From Clostridia bacterium (GTDB taxonomy: Bacteria; Bacillota; Clostridia; Oscillospirales; CAG-272), in NCBI GenBank assembly GCA_017629395.1, contig JAGBXH010000248.1:1-9852 (forward strand): a DNA stretch of 9,852 nucleotides, given 5' to 3'. The notes below the pieces were generated by a model that worked only from the letters and a program-made list of their open reading frames with translations, was not told the origin of the DNA and ran no database searches. A program made the translations under genes and the position numbers. This document shows positions 5,359 to 9,852 of the stretch, in pieces (positions within the stretch are counted from its first letter, which is position 1; each line of letters starts with the position of its first letter).

Positions 5359-6120
5359 ATGATACAGCTCAAAAACGCAGCTCAGATCAAAGCCATGAGA
5401 GAAGCGGGTCGTATCACGGGCGAGGCTTTGCTTGTAGCCCGTGAGCACGTCCGCGAAGGCGTCAGCACCTATGAGCTTGATACGGTCATCAGACAATATA
5501 TCGAGAAATCGGGTGCAAAGCCCTCCTTCCTGGGGCTGTACGGCTTTCCGGGAAGCGCATGCATCAGCGTCAACGATGAGGTCATCCACGGCATTCCTTC
5601 CAAAAAGAAGATTTTGCGAGAGGGTGACATCGTGAAGATTGACCTGGGCGCATGCTACAAGGGCTATCATGGAGACAGCGCAAGAACCATTCCGGTAGGG
5701 AAGGTTAGTGACGAGGCAGCCAAGCTGATCGAGGTAACAAGAGAAAGCTTTTTTGCAGGCGTCGGACAGCTGAAGGCGGGCAACCGTCTGGGCGACGTTG
5801 GCTCCGCGATCGATACACTTGTCAGAGAAAACGGCTTTTCTACCGTACGCAAGTACATCGGGCACGGCATCGGTAAAGAGGTGCACGAATCCCCCGACGT
5901 ACCCAACTACGGCACTCCGGGACGCGGCGTACGCATCTGCTCGGGTATGGTGCTTGCCATCGAACCGATGGTCAATGCAGGTACCTTTGAGGTCAGAGAG
6001 CTTGCCGATGGCTGGACGGTGGTGACTGCAGACAGAAAGCTGTCTGCCCACTACGAAAACACCGTGGCATTGACCGATGATGGTGTGATCAATCTGACGC
6101 TGATCGATCAGGATTTCTAA
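5359..6120 (+). CDS. map: Methionine aminopeptidase, type I
   Basis: Removes the N-terminal methionine from nascent proteins, a job that fits a ribosomal-protein operon. 253 residues, the short bacterial type Ia form without an N-terminal extension. All five metal ligands can be placed from motifs: Asp95 (KIDLG), Asp106 (HGDSART), His169 (GHGIG), Glu202 (AIEPM) and Glu233 (HYENTV). They match E. coli Asp97, Asp108, His171, Glu204 and Glu235. The active-site histidines His77 (VIHGIP) and His176 (VHE) are present. The ribosome binding site is weak (TGAGGT, 5348-5353, 5 nt before the ATG), and the gap to adk is 24 nt. The enzyme looks intact and active. Confidence 0.98.
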   Translation: MIQLKNAAQIKAMREAGRITGEALLVAREHVREGVSTYELDTVIRQYIEKSGAKPSFLGLYGFPGSACISVNDEVIHGIPSKKKILREGDIVKIDLGACYKGYHGDSARTIPVGKVSDEAAKLIEVTRESFFAGVGQLKAGNRLGDVGSAIDTLVRENGFSTVRKYIGHGIGKEVHESPDVPNYGTPGRGVRICSGMVLAIEPMVNAGTFEVRELADGWTVVTADRKLSAHYENTVALTDDGVINLTLIDQDF

Positions 6121-6150
6121 TTACGATTTTATGCAAGTTACAAACAAGTA

Positions 6151-6156
6151 AGGAGG
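6151..6156 (+). promoter_or_regulatory. ribosome binding site that fixes the infA CTG start
   Basis: AGGAGG at 6151-6156 lies 7 nt before the CTG at 6164, ideal spacing. An in-frame TAA at 6149-6151 overlaps its first base, so translation cannot begin further upstream. The first in-frame ATG or GTG lies inside the conserved domain (GTG at 6200), far from this site. The Shine-Dalgarno therefore supports CTG as the real start; ATT codons at 6158 and 6161 are in frame but too close. Confidence 0.8.
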
Positions 6157-6163
6157 GATTATT

Positions 6164-6382
6164 CTGTCGAAGGACGACGTTATTGAGTTTGAAGGTGTTG
6201 TGGTTGAAGCAATGCCCAATGCAAACTTTAAGGTGAAGCTTCCCAACGGACATATCGTCAAGGCGCATATCTCCGGCAAGCTTCGTATGAATTATATCAG
6301 AATTCTGCCCGGTGATAAGGTAACCGTTGAGGTCTCGGTATATGACCTGGACAAGGGCCGCATCACATGGCGCGCTAAATAA
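6164..6382 (+). CDS. infA: Translation initiation factor IF-1, CTG start
   Basis: IF1 binds the 30S A site and, with IF2 and IF3, sets initiation speed and fidelity. Read from CTG 6164 (decoded as Met), the product begins (M)SKDDVIEFEGVV and is 72 residues, the same length as Bacillus IF1. It has a single OB fold with NANFKVKLPNGHIVKAHISG (19-38), LRMNYIRILPGDKVTVEVS (40-58), and the end YDLDKGRITWRAK. A start at GTG 6200 would delete the first 12 conserved residues and strand 1 of the OB fold, so it is rejected. CTG is a rare start codon; it may be significant because IF1 itself takes part in start selection. Gaps are 43 nt to map and 41 nt to rpmJ. Confidence 0.93.
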   Translation: MSKDDVIEFEGVVVEAMPNANFKVKLPNGHIVKAHISGKLRMNYIRILPGDKVTVEVSVYDLDKGRITWRAK

Positions 6383-6423
6383 GATTTTACGAATAACTCG
6401 AAAGAAAGGTATGGTATAACGCA

Positions 6424-6537
6424 ATGAAGGTTAAACCGTCCGTCAAGAAGATCTGCGAAAAGTGCAAGATCATCAAGAGAAAAGGTAAAGTCATGGTTAT
6501 CTGCGAGAACCCCAAGCACAAGCAGAAGCAGGGTTAA
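6424..6537 (+). CDS. rpmJ: 50S ribosomal protein L36, zinc-binding form
   Basis: A 37-residue L36, the smallest large-subunit protein, in its zinc form. The ligands are Cys11 and Cys14 (CEKC), Cys27 and His32 (CENPKH). The start MKVKPSVKKIC and the end HKQKQG match the family throughout. It sits between infA and rpsM, its usual place in Bacillus and Clostridia. The ribosome binding site is not strong: AAAGG at 6405-6409 is 14 nt before the ATG, longer than usual. An ATG-GTA-TAA triplet run lies between them (6411-6419). The gene is intact and missed by ORF cut-offs above 37 codons. Confidence 0.96.
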   Translation: MKVKPSVKKICEKCKIIKRKGKVMVICENPKHKQKQG

Positions 6538-6590
6538 TCTCGAGAACCACGACAAACAAACAACTAAACCAAACGAAGAGGTGAATAAGA

Positions 6591-6959
6591 ATGGCTCGTA
6601 TAGCTGGTGTTGATATTCCCAACAACAAGCGCGTTGACATCGCCCTTACCTACATTTACGGTATCGGTCGTAAGAGCGCTACAGACATCCTCACTAAGAC
6701 CGGCATTGATCCCGCGATCCGCGCAAAGGATCTGACCGAGGAAGACATTGCAAAGCTGCGTGACGAGATCGAAAACTTCTACACTGTAGAGGGTGATCTG
6801 CGTCGTGAAGTCGCCATGAACATCAAGAACATGGTAGAAATCAACTGCTACCGCGGTGTCAGACACAGAAAGGGCTTGCCCGTCAGAGGACAGAGAACCA
6901 AGACTAACGCAAGAACCAGAAAAGGTCCCGCAAAGACCATTGCGAACAAGAAGAAGTAA
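6591..6959 (+). CDS. rpsM: 30S ribosomal protein S13
   Basis: A 122-residue S13, standard length. S13 sits at the top of the 30S head, contacts L5 across the subunit interface and reaches the P-site tRNA with its basic tail. The N-terminus MARIAGVDIPNNKRVDIALTYIYGIG is the family signature. The C-terminal basic tail has YRGVRHRKGLPVRGQRTKTNARTRKG and ends in NKKK. The start is preceded by AAGAGGTG at 6576-6583. The 53-nt leader is very A/C-rich and almost unstructured (6552-6574 has no G and a single T), so the pseudoknot through which S4 controls this gene in E. coli is not visible here. It opens the alpha-type group rpsM-rpsK-rpsD-rpoA-rplQ. Confidence 0.98.
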   Translation: MARIAGVDIPNNKRVDIALTYIYGIGRKSATDILTKTGIDPAIRAKDLTEEDIAKLRDEIENFYTVEGDLRREVAMNIKNMVEINCYRGVRHRKGLPVRGQRTKTNARTRKGPAKTIANKKK

Positions 6960-6978
6960 TAAAGGAGTGGCATAGACT

Positions 6979-7377
6979 ATGGCAAAAGTTGCTGCAAAGA
7001 AGGTTGTCAAGAGACGCCGCGAGAAAAAGAATATTGAAAAGGGCGTAGTTCATATTCAGGCAACCTTTAATAACACTATTGTAACCATCACCGACGTTAA
7101 CGGTAATGCCATTTCCTGGGCATCCGCAGGTGAACTCGGTTTCAAGGGCTCCAGAAAGTCCACCCCCTTCGCAGCTCAGTCCGCATCTGAGACCGCAGCT
7201 AAGGCAGCGATCGATCAGGGTCTGAAGAGCGTTGAGGTATATGTTAAGGGCCCCGGTTCGGGACGTGAATCCGCAATCCGTGCACTGGAAGCAGTTGGTC
7301 TCCAGATCACTCTGATCAGAGACGTAACTCCTATCCCCCACAACGGTTGCAGACCGCCCAAGCGCAGACGCGTTTAA
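6979..7377 (+). CDS. rpsK: 30S ribosomal protein S11
   Basis: A 132-residue S11, normal length. S11 is in the 30S platform near the E site and the anti-Shine-Dalgarno end of 16S rRNA. Signatures: the basic N-terminus VKRRREKKNIEKG, ATFNNTIVTITD, SWASAGELGFKGSRKSTPFAAQ, VKGPGSGRESAIRAL, and the end IPHNGCRPPKRRRV. The Asn122-Gly123 pair corresponds to E. coli Asn119-Gly, where isoaspartate has been reported. AAAGGAGTGG just upstream is the ribosome binding site. Gaps are 19 nt from rpsM and 24 nt to rpsD. Identification is certain. Confidence 0.98.
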   Translation: MAKVAAKKVVKRRREKKNIEKGVVHIQATFNNTIVTITDVNGNAISWASAGELGFKGSRKSTPFAAQSASETAAKAAIDQGLKSVEVYVKGPGSGRESAIRALEAVGLQITLIRDVTPIPHNGCRPPKRRRV

Positions 7378-7401
7378 TTTTTCACAGGAGGTAACGCAAT
7401 T

Positions 7402-8022
7402 ATGGCAAGATATACAGGTCCTGCATGTAAGCTGTGCCGCAGAGAGGGCAAGAAGCTTTATCTGAAGGGTGACCGCTGCCTTTCCGGCAAGTGCGCTCTG
7501 GATCGTAGAGCAACCGCTCCCGGTCAGCACGGTGCAGCAAAGAAGAAGATGAGAGAGTACGGTCTGCAGCTCCGCGAAAAGCAGACAACCAAGAGATACT
7601 ACGGTGTTCTTGAGAAGCAGTTCAAGAACTACTATGATGAGGCAGCTCGCAAGGAAGGCATGACCGGCGAAAACCTGCTGCTTCTGCTTGAAAGAAGACT
7701 GGACAACGTTGTTTACAGACTGGGCTTTGCAGAGTCTCGCAGAGACGCTCGTCAGCTCGTTCTGCACGCACACTTCACCGTAAACGGCAAGAAGGTCAAC
7801 ATTCCTTCTCTGATCGTTAAGGCTGGTGACGTAGTTGCTGTAAAGGAAGCAAGCCGTTCTTCCGACAAGTTCAAGGCTATGACTGAGAAGAACGTTATCG
7901 TTCCCAAGTGGCTGGAAGTTGACACCGCTAACCTGTCCGGTAAGGTTGCAGCTCTGCCCGCAAGAGAAGATATCGACTTCGATTTCAACGAGCAGCTGAT
8001 CGTCGAGCTCTATTCCAAGTAA
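7402..8022 (+). CDS. rpsD: 30S ribosomal protein S4, zinc-binding form
   Basis: A 206-residue S4, a primary 16S rRNA-binding protein that starts assembly of the 30S body and helps form the mRNA entry helicase site. Cys9, Cys12, Cys26 and Cys31 give the zinc-site pattern C-X2-C-X13-C-X4-C of the zinc form. The S4 RNA-binding domain covers about 98-160, with RRLDNVVYRLGFAESRRDARQ at its start and VNGKKVNIPS at 127-136. The end NEQLIVELYSK is typical. CAGGAGG at 7385-7391 precedes the ATG. Its place between rpsK and rpoA is the clostridial and proteobacterial order; in B. subtilis rpsD is a separate unit with its own S4-controlled leader. A 113-nt structured gap follows before rpoA. Confidence 0.98.
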   Translation: MARYTGPACKLCRREGKKLYLKGDRCLSGKCALDRRATAPGQHGAAKKKMREYGLQLREKQTTKRYYGVLEKQFKNYYDEAARKEGMTGENLLLLLERRLDNVVYRLGFAESRRDARQLVLHAHFTVNGKKVNIPSLIVKAGDVVAVKEASRSSDKFKAMTEKNVIVPKWLEVDTANLSGKVAALPAREDIDFDFNEQLIVELYSK

Positions 8023-8028
8023 TACTGT

Positions 8029-8076
8029 CGTTGTTTGCGCAGACGAACGTATTTGGTACTCATGCGCAAATCAACG
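8029..8076 (+). promoter_or_regulatory. bulged stem-loop between rpsD and rpoA, with an overlapping alternative hairpin
   Basis: Seen directly: CGTTG (8029-8033) pairs with CAACG (8072-8076) and TTTGCGCA (8034-8041) with TGCGCAAA (8063-8070), a 13-bp stem with only T8071 bulged and a 21-nt loop. A second hairpin, ACGCGG (8074-8079) with CCGTGT (8086-8091) around GTATAT, shares bases 8074-8076 with the first, so the two cannot both form completely. The rpoA Shine-Dalgarno (8119-8124) is downstream and free of both. The element could shield the upstream mRNA end, be a cleavage site separating rpoA from rpsD, or adjust rpoA expression. No U-run follows, so it is not a terminator. Function is inferred. 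Confidence 0.45.
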
Positions 8077-8135
8077 CGGGTATATCCGTGTAACAAGGTA
8101 TACTTTCTAAAATTTTTGAGGAGGAATTATTTGGA

Positions 8136-9110
8136 ATGATCGAGATTGAAAAGCCTAATATTTTCACCGTCGACACCAGTGAAGACGGTACAAGCGGAAC
8201 ATTTATCGTTGAACCTTTGGAGAGAGGTTTCGGTACAACGCTGGGTAACTCCCTGCGCAGAGTACTTTTGAGCTCTCTGCCCGGCGTAGCGGTCACCAAC
8301 ATCAAGATCGACGGCGCGCAGCACGAGTTCGGAACCATTAAGGGTGTAAAAGAAGATATTACGGAGATCGTTCTCAACGTTAAGGGAATCACCGCCAAGC
8401 TGCATTGCTCCGGTCCCAAGACCGTGATCATTGACATTACGGGCGAGCACACTATCACCGCTGGTGATATCAAGCAGGATTCCGACATTGAAATTCTGAA
8501 TCCCGAGCATCACCTGGCAACTGTTGCTGAAAACGAGAGATTCTACATGGAGCTCACGTTTGGCAGAGGCAGAGGCTACGTATCTCAGGAGCGCAACAAG
8601 CAGCTTCACAATGAGCAGCTGGGTGTCAACACCTCCGCGCCCCTTGGAACGATTTACACCGATTCCATCTATACCCCCGTTTATCAGGTCAATTATGAGA
8701 CCGAGAGCACCAGAGTTGGCAACAACACCGACTTTGACAAGCTCACGCTCAACGTTCTGACCAACGGTACCATCTCCGCCAAGGAAGCGATTTCGCTCGG
8801 CGCCAAGATTCTCAACGAGCATCTCAACCTGTTTGTGGATTTGTCTGATGAAGCAAGAAAGGCAGAGATTATGGTCGAAAGAGAAGAGACCAAGAAGGAA
8901 AAAGTCCTTGAGATGACCATTGAGGAGCTTGACATGTCTGTACGTAGCTTCAACTGCTTGAAGCGCGCAGGCATTGATACTGTTGAAGATTTGACCAACC
9001 GTACTGAGGAAGAGATGATCAGAGTCCGTAACCTCGGTAAGAAATCGCTTGAAGAAGTTATCCAGAAGCTGCACTCCCTGGGGCTTGATCTCAAGAGAGA
9101 AGAAGAATAA
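8136..9110 (+). CDS. rpoA: DNA-directed RNA polymerase subunit alpha
   Basis: The alpha subunit dimerises to nucleate RNA polymerase assembly and its C-terminal domain contacts UP-element DNA and activators. 324 residues against about 314 in Bacillus. The N-terminal domain (about 1-235) has the assembly signature PLERGFGTTLGNSLRRVLLSS (27-47) and GAQHEFGTIKGVKEDI. After a charged linker (about 240-258) the C-terminal domain (259-324) shows IEELDMSVRSFNCLKRAGI; Arg270 corresponds to the DNA-contacting E. coli Arg265. It continues with RVRNLGKKSLEEV and ends KREEE. The ATG is 11 nt after AGGAGG (8119-8124), slightly long; no better start is in frame. Downstream are 53 nt without visible structure, then rplQ. 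Confidence 0.98.
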   Translation: MIEIEKPNIFTVDTSEDGTSGTFIVEPLERGFGTTLGNSLRRVLLSSLPGVAVTNIKIDGAQHEFGTIKGVKEDITEIVLNVKGITAKLHCSGPKTVIIDITGEHTITAGDIKQDSDIEILNPEHHLATVAENERFYMELTFGRGRGYVSQERNKQLHNEQLGVNTSAPLGTIYTDSIYTPVYQVNYETESTRVGNNTDFDKLTLNVLTNGTISAKEAISLGAKILNEHLNLFVDLSDEARKAEIMVEREETKKEKVLEMTIEELDMSVRSFNCLKRAGIDTVEDLTNRTEEEMIRVRNLGKKSLEEVIQKLHSLGLDLKREEE

Positions 9111-9163
9111 GCCAAAAGCAGCAATTTTAAGAATAGTAGTTTAGCAGAAGGAGGGATAAGGCA

Positions 9164-9511
9164 ATGCCCGCATCCAGAAAACTCGGCAGAACGACCGATC
9201 ATAGAAAAGCTATGCTTCGCGGTATGGTCACCCTGCTGCTTGAGAACGGCCAGGTTGAGACCACTCTCACCAGAGCGAAGGAAGTCCGTTCCGTTGCAGA
9301 AAAGATGATCACACTGGGAAAGAAGAATACCCTTGCAAGCCGTCGTGCGGCTCTGGCATACATTACCAAGGAGGACGTTGTAACCAAGCTGTTCAGCGAA
9401 ATCGCTCCTGCGTATGCAGATCGTAACGGTGGTTACACCAGAATTCTGAAGACCGGCCCTCGCCGCGGCGACGCAGCTGAGATGGCGATCATCACCTTGA
9501 TTAAGGACTAA
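9164..9511 (+). CDS. rplQ: 50S ribosomal protein L17
   Basis: A 115-residue L17, close to the usual bacterial length of about 115-130. L17 lies at the base of the large subunit near the tunnel exit. The N-terminus RKLGRTTDHRKAMLRGMVTLLL and the following ENGQVETTLTRAKEVR are diagnostic, and the C-terminal GGYTRILKTGPRRGDAAEMAIITL is the family's second signature. AAGGAGG at 9148-9154 lies 9 nt before the ATG. It is the last gene of the cluster: a GC-rich hairpin follows 25 nt after its stop. The energy-coupling-factor, truA, rplM and rpsI genes that follow rplQ in many Firmicutes do not come next here. Confidence 0.98.
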   Translation: MPASRKLGRTTDHRKAMLRGMVTLLLENGQVETTLTRAKEVRSVAEKMITLGKKNTLASRRAALAYITKEDVVTKLFSEIAPAYADRNGGYTRILKTGPRRGDAAEMAIITLIKD

Positions 9512-9536
9512 TTTAGTAAGAATCAAACAACCACTC

Positions 9537-9567
9537 ACGGGGCGGCACATCACCGCCCCGTATTTCG
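9537..9567 (+). terminator. probable intrinsic terminator after rplQ
   Basis: ACGGGGCGG (9537-9545) pairs perfectly with CCGCCCCGT (9553-9561) around the 7-nt loop CACATCA, a 9-bp very GC-rich stem. It is followed by ATTTC (9562-9566), a short and weak U-tract. The position 25 nt after the rplQ stop and before an unrelated gene fits the end of the cluster. Because the U-tract is poor, termination may be partial, and some read-through into the next gene is possible. Confidence 0.65.
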
Positions 9568-9604
9568 GGTAAAGACTAATTATTAAAATTGGAGAATAAA
9601 ACAA

Positions 9605-9852
9605 ATGTATGATATAGCTGTTATCGGTGGTGGTATTGGTGGCTTGATGGCTGCTTACCGTGCCATCGTCAACAATCCCGAACTGAAAATTATCATTCTT
9701 GAAAAGGGCTTGTCGCTTGCAAAACGTCATTGTCCCGCAGGAAAGAACCAAAAATGCATTCATTGCAAGGTGTGCAGCATTACCAGCGGTTACGCAGGCG
9801 CAGGTGCATTTTCGGACGGTAAGTTTAACCTTGGTACTGCATACGGTGGTAC
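9605..9852 (+). CDS. FAD-dependent dehydrogenase-like protein, N-terminal part (3' end outside window)
   Basis: The first 82 residues are visible. They begin with a Rossmann FAD-binding motif, DIAVIGGGIGGLMAAYRA (3-20), followed by an ILEKG segment (31-35) whose acidic residue fits the ribose-binding position at the end of the second strand. Next comes a Cys-rich stretch: Cys43, then Cys51, Cys54 and Cys57, leading into SGYAGAGAFSDGKFNLG (61-77). This combination recalls the uncharacterised FAD-dependent dehydrogenase family (COG2509 type), frequent in Clostridia. Substrate and physiological role are unknown. TGGAGA at 9590-9595 is the ribosome binding site. A terminator-like hairpin separates it from rplQ and I see no clear promoter in the short gap, so it may have a weak promoter or depend on read-through. 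It is not functionally tied to the ribosomal genes by anything visible. Confidence 0.85.
   Translation, partial: MYDIAVIGGGIGGLMAAYRAIVNNPELKIIILEKGLSLAKRHCPAGKNQKCIHCKVCSITSGYAGAGAFSDGKFNLGTAYGG

Noticed and set aside
4708..6051. Long minus-strand open frame (447 codons) opposite adk and map
   Set aside because: It lies opposite two certain enzymes in the complementary frame and shows no family signature; shadow of plus-strand codon use.
6200..6382. GTG 6200 as the infA start
   Set aside because: It removes conserved IF1 residues SKDDVIEFEGVV and has no ribosome binding site at suitable distance.
6411..6419. ATG-GTA-TAA minimal ORF before rpmJ
   Set aside because: It is almost in contact with AAAGG (6405-6409), too close for initiation, and two-codon frames arise often by chance.
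8099..8104. TATACT as a -10 box of an internal rpoA promoter
   Set aside because: No TTGACA-like hexamer 15-19 nt upstream and no extended -10 TG; the upstream bases are GC-rich hairpin sequence. A promoter is possible but unsupported.
1..9852. CRISPR arrays, tRNA or rRNA genes, insertion sequences, defence or other accessory systems
   Set aside because: None seen: no direct repeat arrays, no transposase-like frames, and almost all sequence is accounted for by core genes.

Overview
The window is a chromosomal stretch of a low-to-mid GC Gram-positive bacterium, most likely a member of the Clostridia (an Oscillospiraceae/Ruminococcaceae-type gut anaerobe is my best guess, not proven). The evidence is the Firmicutes gene order, zinc-binding (four-Cys) forms of S14, S4 and adenylate kinase together with the zinc form of L36, rpsD lying inside the alpha cluster (in Bacillus it lies elsewhere), and near-consensus AGGAGG ribosome binding sites before most genes.

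Layout: everything is on the + strand. Positions 1-4662 are the second half of the spc operon: rplE (3' end only), rpsN, rpsH, rplF, rplR, rpsE, rpmD, rplO, secY. Positions 4696-6537 hold adk, map, infA and rpmJ. Positions 6591-9511 are the alpha-type cluster: rpsM, rpsK, rpsD, rpoA, rplQ. A GC-rich hairpin at 9537-9561 probably ends the cluster. The window closes inside a FAD-dependent dehydrogenase-like gene that starts at 9605. rpmD (59 aa) and rpmJ (37 aa) are short genes that are easily missed, and infA is read from a CTG codon.

How the genes work together: the cluster makes ribosomal proteins of both subunits, the SecY translocon channel that accepts nascent membrane and secreted proteins, adenylate kinase for nucleotide balance, methionine aminopeptidase for N-terminal processing, initiation factor IF1, and the RNA polymerase alpha subunit. 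It is therefore a core growth operon. Most junctions are 2-50 nt. Three are longer and fold: rpsN-rpsH (201 nt), rplR-rpsE (69 nt) and rpsD-rpoA (113 nt).

I do not see a novel multi-gene system. The points worth a second look are the nested RNA structure between rpsN and rpsH, the palindrome and hairpin between rplR and rpsE, the bistable-looking hairpin between rpsD and rpoA, the CTG start of infA, a roughly 25-residue insertion in L6, a C-X-C zinc lid in adenylate kinase, and the Cys-rich start of the last gene. All structures were found by eye; no folding or database search was run.
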